Source: Sulfurimonas lithotrophica (lineage in GTDB: Bacteria > Campylobacterota > Campylobacteria > Campylobacterales > Sulfurimonadaceae). Taken from it: DNA of 64,000 nucleotides. Location: the NCBI RefSeq assembly GCF_009258225.1, contig NZ_CP043617.1:2232001-2296000 (forward strand), in the 5' to 3' direction. A program made the position numbers and the translations under genes. Position 1 is the stretch's first letter, and the number at the start of each line of letters is the position of its first letter. Under the pieces are notes generated by a model. It saw only the letters and a list, made by a program, of their open reading frames with translations, was not told the DNA's origin and searched no databases. This document shows positions 18,816 to 26,256 of this stretch, in pieces.

Positions 18816-19208
18816 TTAACGCTTGCTAAATTGGCGAGAACGACGAGCTTTACGCTTACCTGGTTTCTTACGCTCAACAACACGTGAATCACGAGTCATC
18901 ATACCCTCAGGTTTAAGGATAGCTTTTAATTCCGGGTTGAATTTTACTAGTGCACGGCTGATTCCGTGACGTAGTGCATCAGCTTGACCACCGAAACCAC
19001 CACCTAAAGTAGTAGCTACGATATCAACTGAAGTATCTTGTTTAGTTAAAACAAGTGGTTGCTTAACACGAAGTTTCTTAGCTTCAAGTCCACCAAGCCA
19101 AGCATCGATAGAAAGACCGTTTACAGTTATGTTACCAGATCCTGGAGTTAACCATACTTTTGCGATTGACGCTTTACGACGTCCTGTTGCATATGTTTTG
19201 TTTGCCAT
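18816..19208 (-). CDS. rpsI: 30S ribosomal protein S9
   Basis: The 130-residue protein starts [20 protein letters not shown] and ends in the basic tail [14 protein letters not shown], which reaches the ribosomal P site; both are hallmark features of S9. [19 protein letters not shown] is also conserved. It follows rplM by 10 bases, the usual rplM-rpsI pair. Confidence 0.98.
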   Translation of the reverse strand: MANKTYATGRRKASIAKVWLTPGSGNITVNGLSIDAWLGGLEAKKLRVKQPLVLTKQDTSVDIVATTLGGGFGGQADALRHGISRALVKFNPELKAILKPEGMMTRDSRVVERKKPGKRKARRSRQFSKR

Positions 19209-19218
19209 CTATCTATCC

Positions 19219-19641
19219 TTACTTAGCTATTTGTGCAGTGTGAGGGTGTTCAGCACCTGCATATACTTTTAATTTTTTAAGCATTTTAGCACCAAGCTTA
19301 GTTTTAGGAAGCATACCGCGAGTAGCTAATTTGTATAGTTTCTCCGGGTTTTTCTCTAAAAGCTCAGTCATTTTAACACTCTTAGTTGAACCGAAGTAAC
19401 CTGAGTGTGAAAAATACTCTTTATTGTTAATTTTACCAAGACCGTTAAACTTAGCCTTAGAAGCATTGATGATAACTACGTAGTCACCACAGTCAATATT
19501 TGGAGTAAAACAAGCTTTGTTTTTACCGCGTAGAGCTGTAGCTACTTCAGTAATCATACGACCGAAAGTTTTACCTTCTGCATCGATTAGAATCCATTTT
19601 CTATCGATTTGTTCTTCAGTTGCAATTTTAGTAAATTTCAT
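19219..19641 (-). CDS. rplM: 50S ribosomal protein L13
   Basis: The 140-residue protein contains RKWILIDAEGKTFGRM, GKNKACFTPNIDCGDYVVII and ATRGMLPKTKLGAKMLKKL, all conserved in L13. The length is normal. It is the first gene of the rplM-rpsI operon. Confidence 0.98.
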   Translation of the reverse strand: MKFTKIATEEQIDRKWILIDAEGKTFGRMITEVATALRGKNKACFTPNIDCGDYVVIINASKAKFNGLGKINNKEYFSHSGYFGSTKSVKMTELLEKNPEKLYKLATRGMLPKTKLGAKMLKKLKVYAGAEHPHTAQIAK

Positions 19642-19757
19642 TGAACGAACCTTTCTGTATATTTAAGTGGTGGAAGTATAGTCACATAAACTTATAAACG
19701 ACTTAATTTAAGTCATTTTTAATTAAACTTTACTGAATTTATGTTTTCTTTAAGGTT

Positions 19758-20366
19758 TTAAAATGCCAGAAGATTTATAAACATCATTATACCAAAACCA
19801 AACAGTAAAAAAGCAGAAATTACACTAATCCAATAAGATACGTTTTGAGATATTTTATGCTTAGCTTTATGAACTAAATAAGGCATGACGGTTATCCATA
19901 AAAGTATAGCACCAAGCATCCCAAATATCGTAAAAAAAGTATCTAACTCTTTAGCTGCAACATAACCGGATGCACTTAACCAAAAACCTATAGTGTATGG
20001 ATTTATAAGCGTTAGAGTAAAGCCCTTTAAATAAAGCGTAGAATTTTTGGGATGTTTTATTGTCTCCTGCGGAGTCTGTATTTTTGCATCTTTGTTTTTA
20101 AATATTAAGTAAGCAAGATAGATTAAAAAACTACCTCCGAAAATAGACAAAGCATCTAAGACTATCGGTTGATTTACGAAACTGATTAATCCAAAAACTA
20201 TAAAAAGCAGGTACAGCATATCTGCACTCATTGCACCAAGACCTATAAGTACACCGTTTTTGTATCTTTTTACAGCCTCGTTCATTATAAGAATATTTAT
20301 GGGACCAAGTGGAACAGCCGCTCCAAGACCTAGTAAAAACCCTTCTACAAAAGATAAAGCTATCAT
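19758..20366 (-). CDS. LysE/RhtB-family amino-acid exporter
   Basis: The 202-residue membrane protein has about six hydrophobic segments and the family opening GFLLGLGAAVPLGPINILIMNEAV, including the PLGP motif of the first helix. LysE proteins export amino acids by proton exchange; the substrate here is unknown. Its ATG directly follows the addA stop (TAA-ATG), so the two are coupled. Confidence 0.88.
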   Translation of the reverse strand: MIALSFVEGFLLGLGAAVPLGPINILIMNEAVKRYKNGVLIGLGAMSADMLYLLFIVFGLISFVNQPIVLDALSIFGGSFLIYLAYLIFKNKDAKIQTPQETIKHPKNSTLYLKGFTLTLINPYTIGFWLSASGYVAAKELDTFFTIFGMLGAILLWITVMPYLVHKAKHKISQNVSYWISVISAFLLFGFGIMMFINLLAF

Positions 20367-23087
20367 TTAAACCTTAACGATCTTAACTTCATTTTTTAGT
20401 AAGTAACACAGATACCCTTCAGCCGTCTCCCCTGTAATCTCTTCAACTGCGTCTATATAGCTTAAAACTTGTTCAACATGATGTTCAGAGTATTTTGTAG
20501 AACTTTTATAGTCTATGATTTTCCAAATACCGTCTTCATGTTTTATAAGCAAGTCTATATACTTCAGGTTATTGTTATGTCTAAGAGATTGTTCTTTAAA
20601 ACACTCACCTCTGCTTAGGTCTAAGAACTCTTTGTTTTGTACCAATAAACTTATACGGGATACGATATCTTCTATCTCATCATCTTCCAATATATGACCG
20701 AATTTGTTTAACATCATATCTTTTGCGTCAGATACATACTCGTTTGAGAACTCGCTTAGCATCTCCAACATAAAGTGAAGTGCCGTACCGAAATTTTGAG
20801 CTTTTATATCTGCTTCTATCTCTTCTTCTACTTTGACTATGTCACTTTGTGCCCCGTAAAACTCCTCTTCATACTTGAGCGTGTTTAAATCTTTTTTAAC
20901 TATCTGCTCTTTTTCTTTTTCTACTTTTAAAGAGCCAAAACTTCCTACAGATAAGTCCAATATATCAAATGTAGAATCTTTTGATTTTTTTATAACAAAC
21001 AGATTCTCTCTTGCTCTTGTAAAAGCAACGTATAGTGCATTCAGCGAGTCTTCTAGTACAAGCTTTTTCTCTTTTTTAAGTGCATTTGCATAGTTTGCGT
21101 CCAAATCGTCTCTGCCTTTTATGCGAAGATATATATTTTGCAGTCTGATGCCCTCATACTCGTAGATGATTGCATCTTTATTCGGCGGTGCCTTTTTAAG
21201 TCTGTCCATAACTATAACGTGTTCATATTCAAGGCCTTTAGACTTGTGTACCGTAAGGACTCTCACACCGCTTAGCTCACTTGCGGCAGCCGAAGTGTCG
21301 ATGCGTTCATATTCAAAAAGAAGTGCTTCAATATCTTTGCATCTATCAACCGTAGTTAAAAAACGAAGCAGATTTGCATCTGAGTCAAAAAGTGAATATT
21401 TTTTTATAACATTTTTAACTATATCCAAAAGACTTAACTTGTTAAAATCAACAGCATCGATTTTTTCTACATCTCTCTCTATCAGGGCAAAAAAATTATA
21501 ACGATATATATCTTCATTAAAATAAAGATATTTTAAATACTCCAAAACAGCTTTTATACTTCTTTGGTTTATAAGCTTTGTAGTAGTCTCTGTCACGACC
21601 TCTAAACCAGCGTGTTCAAGGTGAAGTTTAACTTCTTCTCCGTCACCGTTTGTGGCACAAAGTATAGCTATCTCATCTGCGACTGCGCCTAAACTCAGTA
21701 GCTTTTGAACCTGTTTTAACACCTCATCCAAAAGCATATCGCTTTGTATAACTTCAACATAACCCGCATCTGCTTCAGGGCGTACAAGTTGGGCTTTATA
21801 GTCTTTTATTTTATGCTCAAACACCCTATTTACAAACTCTATCACCTCTTTTTGGGAGCGGTAGTTTGTAAGAAGCGGCTGGGTCAAAGTTCCATTTTCA
21901 TGTGCGACTTCACCAAAAAGAGCACTAACACCACCGCGAAAACGATAGATGGATTGTTTAACATCCCCAACAAAGAAAAAACTTCCGTTCTCAAAAACAC
22001 CTTTACCCGATGTTATCTCATTTATTAACGGTTTTAAAATCTCATACTGCATTATTGAAGTGTCCTGAAACTCATCTAAAAGCATATGTTCTATTTGGGA
22101 ATCCAAACGAAAATATAAAAATTCACTGTCTATTCGTTCTTTTAAAAGATAATGTACAAGCACTGTAACATCGTTAAAGCTAAGCTCACTATCATCCATA
22201 TAAAGTGCTTTTTTACTCTTCTCATATATATCTACAAGCTCGTTTAACGAGTAAAAAAAGTTTTGCTCACGTGCACGGTTATACCCTTTTATAGCATCTT
22301 GTATAGTAGTTAGATGCCTGTCCATCTCTGGTGTAAAACACTTTTTAAAAGTGGAATACTCCATAGTCTCACGACCTATCCAAGCTTTGGATGCCACATC
22401 TTCAAAACTCTCACCCGCCACACCTTTTAGTGCAGTGCTCGATGCAGCTTCACACGAGTTAACTATGTTTTGCAACTCCAAAAATGCTTCAAGTGCTACT
22501 TGTTCATACTCATCAAGCGGTTGTTTTCTAAAAGAGATGTGTGAGAGTTCCTGACGTTTTGTATAGAACTGATCTAAAAGTAAAAATATATCGCTTAGTC
22601 TTTTTTTTGACTGTAAAGATAGCGTTATAAGCGTCTCTTTTTTTCCTGAGACCTCTACCTCTTTTAAAAAGCGTGATAATAATTTCAGCTCATGCTGGCT
22701 ACTCATAGTAGAGAAGTCTGGCATAAGAGATGCATAGAGTGAGAACTTGCGAAGTATCTGAGTAAAAAATGCATCTATGGTCATAATCTTTGTATTTGAG
22801 TTTAAAAACTCCGTCAAGATTTTACTACGCTCACTCAGTAGATGCTCTTTTGAATAACCGGTAATATCGACAATAACATCCAACTCTCCGCGAGATTCCA
22901 ACTCCTCCAGAGTTAAGACTACACGCTCTTGCATCTCAGCTGCGGCTTTGTTTGTAAAGGTAAGTGCAAGTATCTTAGATGCAGATGCACCCGAAAACAA
23001 AAGGCTCAGATAACGAACGACAAGCATAAATGTCTTACCGCTTCCCGCCGATGCTTCGTATGCTAGGTTGTTTATAAATTTACTCAT
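20367..23087 (-). CDS. addA: RecB/AddA-like helicase-nuclease (UvrD family)
   Basis: The 906-residue enzyme would unwind and resect DNA double-strand ends for RecA loading, with AddB. Superfamily 1 helicase motifs are present: Walker A ASAGSGKT near residues 13-20, LTFTNKAAAEM, Walker B-like LLDEFQDTS, GDVKQSIYRFRGG, and VRVLTVHKSKGLEYEHV. The C-terminus has a RecB-type nuclease core, IIDYKSSTKYSEHH. It is shorter than Gram-positive AddA, as is normal for this phylum. The addB partner is 3.2 kb away with other genes between. lysE follows directly. Confidence 0.9.
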   Translation of the reverse strand: MSKFINNLAYEASAGSGKTFMLVVRYLSLLFSGASASKILALTFTNKAAAEMQERVVLTLEELESRGELDVIVDITGYSKEHLLSERSKILTEFLNSNTKIMTIDAFFTQILRKFSLYASLMPDFSTMSSQHELKLLSRFLKEVEVSGKKETLITLSLQSKKRLSDIFLLLDQFYTKRQELSHISFRKQPLDEYEQVALEAFLELQNIVNSCEAASSTALKGVAGESFEDVASKAWIGRETMEYSTFKKCFTPEMDRHLTTIQDAIKGYNRAREQNFFYSLNELVDIYEKSKKALYMDDSELSFNDVTVLVHYLLKERIDSEFLYFRLDSQIEHMLLDEFQDTSIMQYEILKPLINEITSGKGVFENGSFFFVGDVKQSIYRFRGGVSALFGEVAHENGTLTQPLLTNYRSQKEVIEFVNRVFEHKIKDYKAQLVRPEADAGYVEVIQSDMLLDEVLKQVQKLLSLGAVADEIAILCATNGDGEEVKLHLEHAGLEVVTETTTKLINQRSIKAVLEYLKYLYFNEDIYRYNFFALIERDVEKIDAVDFNKLSLLDIVKNVIKKYSLFDSDANLLRFLTTVDRCKDIEALLFEYERIDTSAAASELSGVRVLTVHKSKGLEYEHVIVMDRLKKAPPNKDAIIYEYEGIRLQNIYLRIKGRDDLDANYANALKKEKKLVLEDSLNALYVAFTRARENLFVIKKSKDSTFDILDLSVGSFGSLKVEKEKEQIVKKDLNTLKYEEEFYGAQSDIVKVEEEIEADIKAQNFGTALHFMLEMLSEFSNEYVSDAKDMMLNKFGHILEDDEIEDIVSRISLLVQNKEFLDLSRGECFKEQSLRHNNNLKYIDLLIKHEDGIWKIIDYKSSTKYSEHHVEQVLSYIDAVEEITGETAEGYLCYLLKNEVKIVKV

Positions 23088-23107
23088 TTGTCACTTTTAC
23101 CTATTCT

Positions 23108-23116
23108 TGTTATAAT
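23108..23116 (+). promoter_or_regulatory. Extended -10 promoter for the tandem-hairpin RNA
   Basis: TGT-TATAAT at 23108-23116 is a perfect extended -10 (TGnTATAAT). It faces rightward, away from addA, whose start is 21 bases to the left. The predicted transcript start is near 23123, just before the first hairpin. Confidence 0.6.
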
Positions 23117-23122
23117 TGTTCC

Positions 23123-23180
23123 ATTGGATTGCGGATTCGCGATCGGCACTAAGCTCTGGCGGATTCGCCGGGGCTTTTTT
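23123..23180 (+). ncRNA. Candidate small RNA with two GAUU-loop hairpins, the second a terminator
   Basis: This 58-base segment is far richer in G+C than its surroundings and holds no ORF. Hairpin 1 is GATTGCG-GATT-CGCGATC (23127-23144, 7 bp with one G-U). Hairpin 2 is GCTCTGGCG-GATT-CGCCGGGGC (23153-23174, 9 bp with two G-U) followed at once by six T, a textbook rho-independent terminator on the plus strand. An 8-base linker separates them. Both hairpins have the same closing CG and loop (GCG-GATT-CGC). GGATT occurs three times. With the extended -10 upstream, it looks like a short trans-acting RNA. Repeated GGA in or near loops resembles CsrA-binding sites, but that is inference. I know no named family that matches. 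Confidence 0.6.
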
Positions 23181-23229
23181 GCTTTTATGGGTATATTTTA
23201 AGCCCAATATTATAAACTTTATTCTTTTT

Positions 23230-24621
23230 TTAAGCAAACTTATTTTTCAAATCATTATTTATATTCATACAACTTGCTTCTAAGAACTTATTTCTTTTTT
23301 CAAAATAGAGAGCAATTTGTGACTTCTTATTTGTATAAGGCATTTCAAAATATTCAATAATTTTTTCAAATGGATTGTGAATCATAATTTCGTAATCAAC
23401 AACAGAAAGAATCATAACATTGTCTAAAAAATCATACTTACTTTTATGTTTAAAAAGTCTTATAAAGTTTTCCAATAATGGCATATGTGTATGAATAACT
23501 ATCACAGCATATTTATTTTGAACATCTATTTTTTTAAAGCATGAATCTATCTGCTCAAGAGCAGAGAATATTGTGTTTTTAAACTTTTTTTCCAAATCAA
23601 TAGCACTTGCATGTAGTATTATGTTTTCATCTATATGTAATAGCTTGGACTCTATTAGTATGCTAGTGTTATCTTGCACAATATAAAACTCTGCTTTTCT
23701 ATTTCCTTCTTCCTTAACAAGATCATCACATTCATAAAAATATTCACTATGTGAAGATTTTGTTAAATTTCTCAAATAATTTTCAAATGTATTTCCAAAA
23801 CTTTGTTTGAAATTTTCTGAGTTTTTCACCTCTTTATGTAAAATTGTAAATATTTTATAACTTAAAGCTTCTAACAATATATTTTTAGATGCTATCAGAT
23901 AATAATCGTTATTTAGTTTTATAATTGGATATTGCTCTATTAAGCGTATAGATTTCATAGTGTTCTTTGTTATTCCAAGATCTCTAGCTTCCAAACGATA
24001 ATCTTTAATACTTTTAGAAAAAGTATCAAGAAACTTTTTTAATTGAGTCTCTGTTATTTTATTGTCATAATCTTTTATCAATCTAAGCATATTAGTAAAA
24101 TCAAATGGTTCATATATATTGTGCTTTGCATTATTCAAAGTAAAAAAATATAATATTTGTTTTGGAGTTAATCCAAAAAATTCTCTAAATAATGGTTCTT
24201 TTGTGCTGTATAGTTCTATCAATCGACCCATACTATTTACAGGAGGGGCATAATGTTTATTTTGTTCATATAAATATTTTGTGAATGCTAAATCTAAAGA
24301 GTAATCTAAATCTGCTTTAAAATTTGATTCACTGTCATAGCTTTCCAAGTATAATTTTATAAATTTTCTATAGTCTTGTGTTTTTGGTAACCTATCAAGT
24401 ATTACCCTTGTTTTTTCATAATCTGATAATCTTAAAGCTAAATCTAATAACTTTGAATACCAATTAGAATTCTGTAGATTATATCTTTCCATCTGATTTG
24501 GTTCTATCTTTAATAACTCTTCATCTGATGTATTTTCTAATGCTTTGATAAATACTAACCATTCAAAGGTTGTATATTTTTTAATATGTTCAATTAGTAA
24601 TTTATTAGATTTAGGTTTCAT
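23230..24621 (-). CDS. Hypothetical protein with possible PD-(D/E)XK nuclease core
   Basis: The 463-residue protein is Lys/Asn/Ile-rich and its DNA is more A+T-rich than its neighbours, suggesting transfer. The N-terminal two thirds look helical and repetitive (SDYEKTRVILDRL, YRKFIKLYLES) with no motif I recognise. The C-terminal third contains RKAEFYIV followed by SILIESKLL, an acidic residue plus E-x-K spacing like restriction-type nucleases, then a helix with ALEQID. No signal peptide or membrane segment was seen. It stands alone between the candidate small RNA and sorB. There is no clear ribosome site before its ATG. A nuclease or defence role is a guess. Confidence 0.65.
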   Translation of the reverse strand: MKPKSNKLLIEHIKKYTTFEWLVFIKALENTSDEELLKIEPNQMERYNLQNSNWYSKLLDLALRLSDYEKTRVILDRLPKTQDYRKFIKLYLESYDSESNFKADLDYSLDLAFTKYLYEQNKHYAPPVNSMGRLIELYSTKEPLFREFFGLTPKQILYFFTLNNAKHNIYEPFDFTNMLRLIKDYDNKITETQLKKFLDTFSKSIKDYRLEARDLGITKNTMKSIRLIEQYPIIKLNNDYYLIASKNILLEALSYKIFTILHKEVKNSENFKQSFGNTFENYLRNLTKSSHSEYFYECDDLVKEEGNRKAEFYIVQDNTSILIESKLLHIDENIILHASAIDLEKKFKNTIFSALEQIDSCFKKIDVQNKYAVIVIHTHMPLLENFIRLFKHKSKYDFLDNVMILSVVDYEIMIHNPFEKIIEYFEMPYTNKKSQIALYFEKRNKFLEASCMNINNDLKNKFA

Positions 24622-24700
24622 ATTTTTAACGATTCTGTCTATGTAAATTCTCTAAATTCATAAAGCTTATAGTTCATACATACTTTTTTCAAAACCTTTG

Positions 24701-25021
24701 TTATTTTACTTTCCCATTTCCATAATGTTTAAACAGGTACTCGACTATAGCTTCTTCATCGGCTTTTGTTATAGGTGCTTTATACACATCACGCATCTTT
24801 ACTACAGATGCCCTCCAAAACTCTTGGGATTGCTTTCCTTGGTTTGTTATATATCCAAAAGAGTGACACCACTGGCAGTTTCTCTGCATAACCCTAAAGT
24901 TTTTATCATATTCCAACGGGTAGGTGATGCTTGGAACTTTTACGGGTTTTGAATACTCCGCATTTAAAGTGGAAAACATAACTGCCGTTACTAACAATGT
25001 TTTTAAAATTATACTTTTCAT
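24701..25021 (-). CDS. sorB: Cytochrome c subunit of sulfite dehydrogenase (SorB-like)
   Basis: The 106-residue protein has a signal peptide ending near LNAEYS and one haem c site, C49-QWC-H53. The rest includes EFWRASVVKMRDVYKAPI and EEAIVEYLFKHYG, typical of small sulfite dehydrogenase cytochromes. Its start overlaps the end of the molybdenum subunit by 4 bases (ATGA), so the two are made together. It should pass electrons from sulfite oxidation to cytochrome c and the cbb3 oxidase. Confidence 0.85.
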   Translation of the reverse strand: MKSIILKTLLVTAVMFSTLNAEYSKPVKVPSITYPLEYDKNFRVMQRNCQWCHSFGYITNQGKQSQEFWRASVVKMRDVYKAPITKADEEAIVEYLFKHYGNGKVK

Positions 25022-26217
25022 TTTACCGCCTCAAATGTCACACTATCGATGCCGTTGTATTTATAGCCGCCTTTATTCCACAGCATCTGATGTGCAAAAG
25101 GCTGTTCTTCTCCCAAGTTATTTACCGCTTTTGCCATAAGCGTAAATTTTCCGCTTTGTTTTGCTTGGAAGTTGTATTCGAACTCTCTAAAGGCAAATTT
25201 TGAAAGCTCTTTGCCTAGTGTAGATTTCTTCCATGTTTTACCTTTGTCTGCTGAGATTAAAACCTCTTTTATACCGCTTCCGCCATCAAACGCCACACCC
25301 TTTAGTGTTACATTTTCATTGACTTTTATTTTAGTATCACGAGTAGGAAAACCTATGTAAGATTTTATGTTCATCGTGGTTATAGGTTTTCTTTTTTTGG
25401 CAGGTTTGTCAGGTGTTTCACTCTCTGTTTCATTATCTGCAACCGTATAAGCACTGTCCATATAGTAAAGAGGACGGTACTCTTTTGTTACCCTTATCTC
25501 AGTAAGCATCTTTATCCAACTATCGGAGTACCAACCCGGGACAACAAGACGAACGGGATAACCGTTTAGGTAAGGCAAATCTTCACCGTTCATCTCATAA
25601 GCTATGATAATGTCATCTTCTATCTCATCTATTTTTAACTCGCGAATAAGTCTTGGGGCTTTATGAAAAGCAGCCTCATCACTACCGTTAAAGTTTATCC
25701 ATTTAGCATCTTTGTTAAGTCCTGCCTGTTTTAAAACATCTTTTAGTCTTGCACCCTTCCATTTTGCACAACCCATAGCTCCGCTTCCCCATTGGATGCC
25801 GCTAGTTGTCGGAATAAATGCACTTCTTGAGTTTCCGCCGCATTGTAGAACTGCCGTAATCTCAACAGGCTCAAAATCCTCTTTTAAACTCTTAAGTGAT
25901 AAGTATAACGGCTCGTTGACTTCACCTGTTATGGCTATTCTATATCCTGATATAAAAGTATGAGTTTTTATCTTTGGCGAGTGCCATCTTACAAAAAAAT
26001 CTTTGTTTGAAGTTATAGCGGATGTAAAAACATTACGCGGAGACTCCAGCAGAGGCGGTCTGTCAGAATGTGCTATGAGTGGGTTTTTCTCAGGAAAAGC
26101 ATACTTACTTACCTTGTAGTAATCTAAGGGTTGTCGTATCTGCGATGCACTAAGTGGCAGTCCAAGCAGTACCGTAGATGCGACTAAAGAGGTTTTTAAA
26201 AATTCTCTTCTTTGCAT
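25018..26217 (-). CDS. sorA: Sulfite dehydrogenase, molybdopterin subunit (SorA/SoxC-like)
   Basis: The 399-residue protein carries a twin-arginine signal (MQRREFLKTSLVAST), consistent with export of a folded molybdenum enzyme. The Moco-ligating cysteine is C126 in ITAVLQCGGNSRSAF. WGSGAMGCAKWKGARL and DLPYLNGYPVRLVVPGWYSDSWIKM are signature stretches of sulfite oxidases. The C-terminal domain is the dimerisation immunoglobulin-like fold (VTLKGVAFDGGSGIKEV). It oxidises sulfite to sulfate in the periplasm. SoxC is the close alternative, but no sox genes are present here and the small partner fits SorB. Confidence 0.9.
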   Translation of the reverse strand: MQRREFLKTSLVASTVLLGLPLSASQIRQPLDYYKVSKYAFPEKNPLIAHSDRPPLLESPRNVFTSAITSNKDFFVRWHSPKIKTHTFISGYRIAITGEVNEPLYLSLKSLKEDFEPVEITAVLQCGGNSRSAFIPTTSGIQWGSGAMGCAKWKGARLKDVLKQAGLNKDAKWINFNGSDEAAFHKAPRLIRELKIDEIEDDIIIAYEMNGEDLPYLNGYPVRLVVPGWYSDSWIKMLTEIRVTKEYRPLYYMDSAYTVADNETESETPDKPAKKRKPITTMNIKSYIGFPTRDTKIKVNENVTLKGVAFDGGSGIKEVLISADKGKTWKKSTLGKELSKFAFREFEYNFQAKQSGKFTLMAKAVNNLGEEQPFAHQMLWNKGGYKYNGIDSVTFEAVK

Positions 26218-26256
26218 GGTAAATTGACCTTTTTTATAAATTTTTTTTATTATAGC

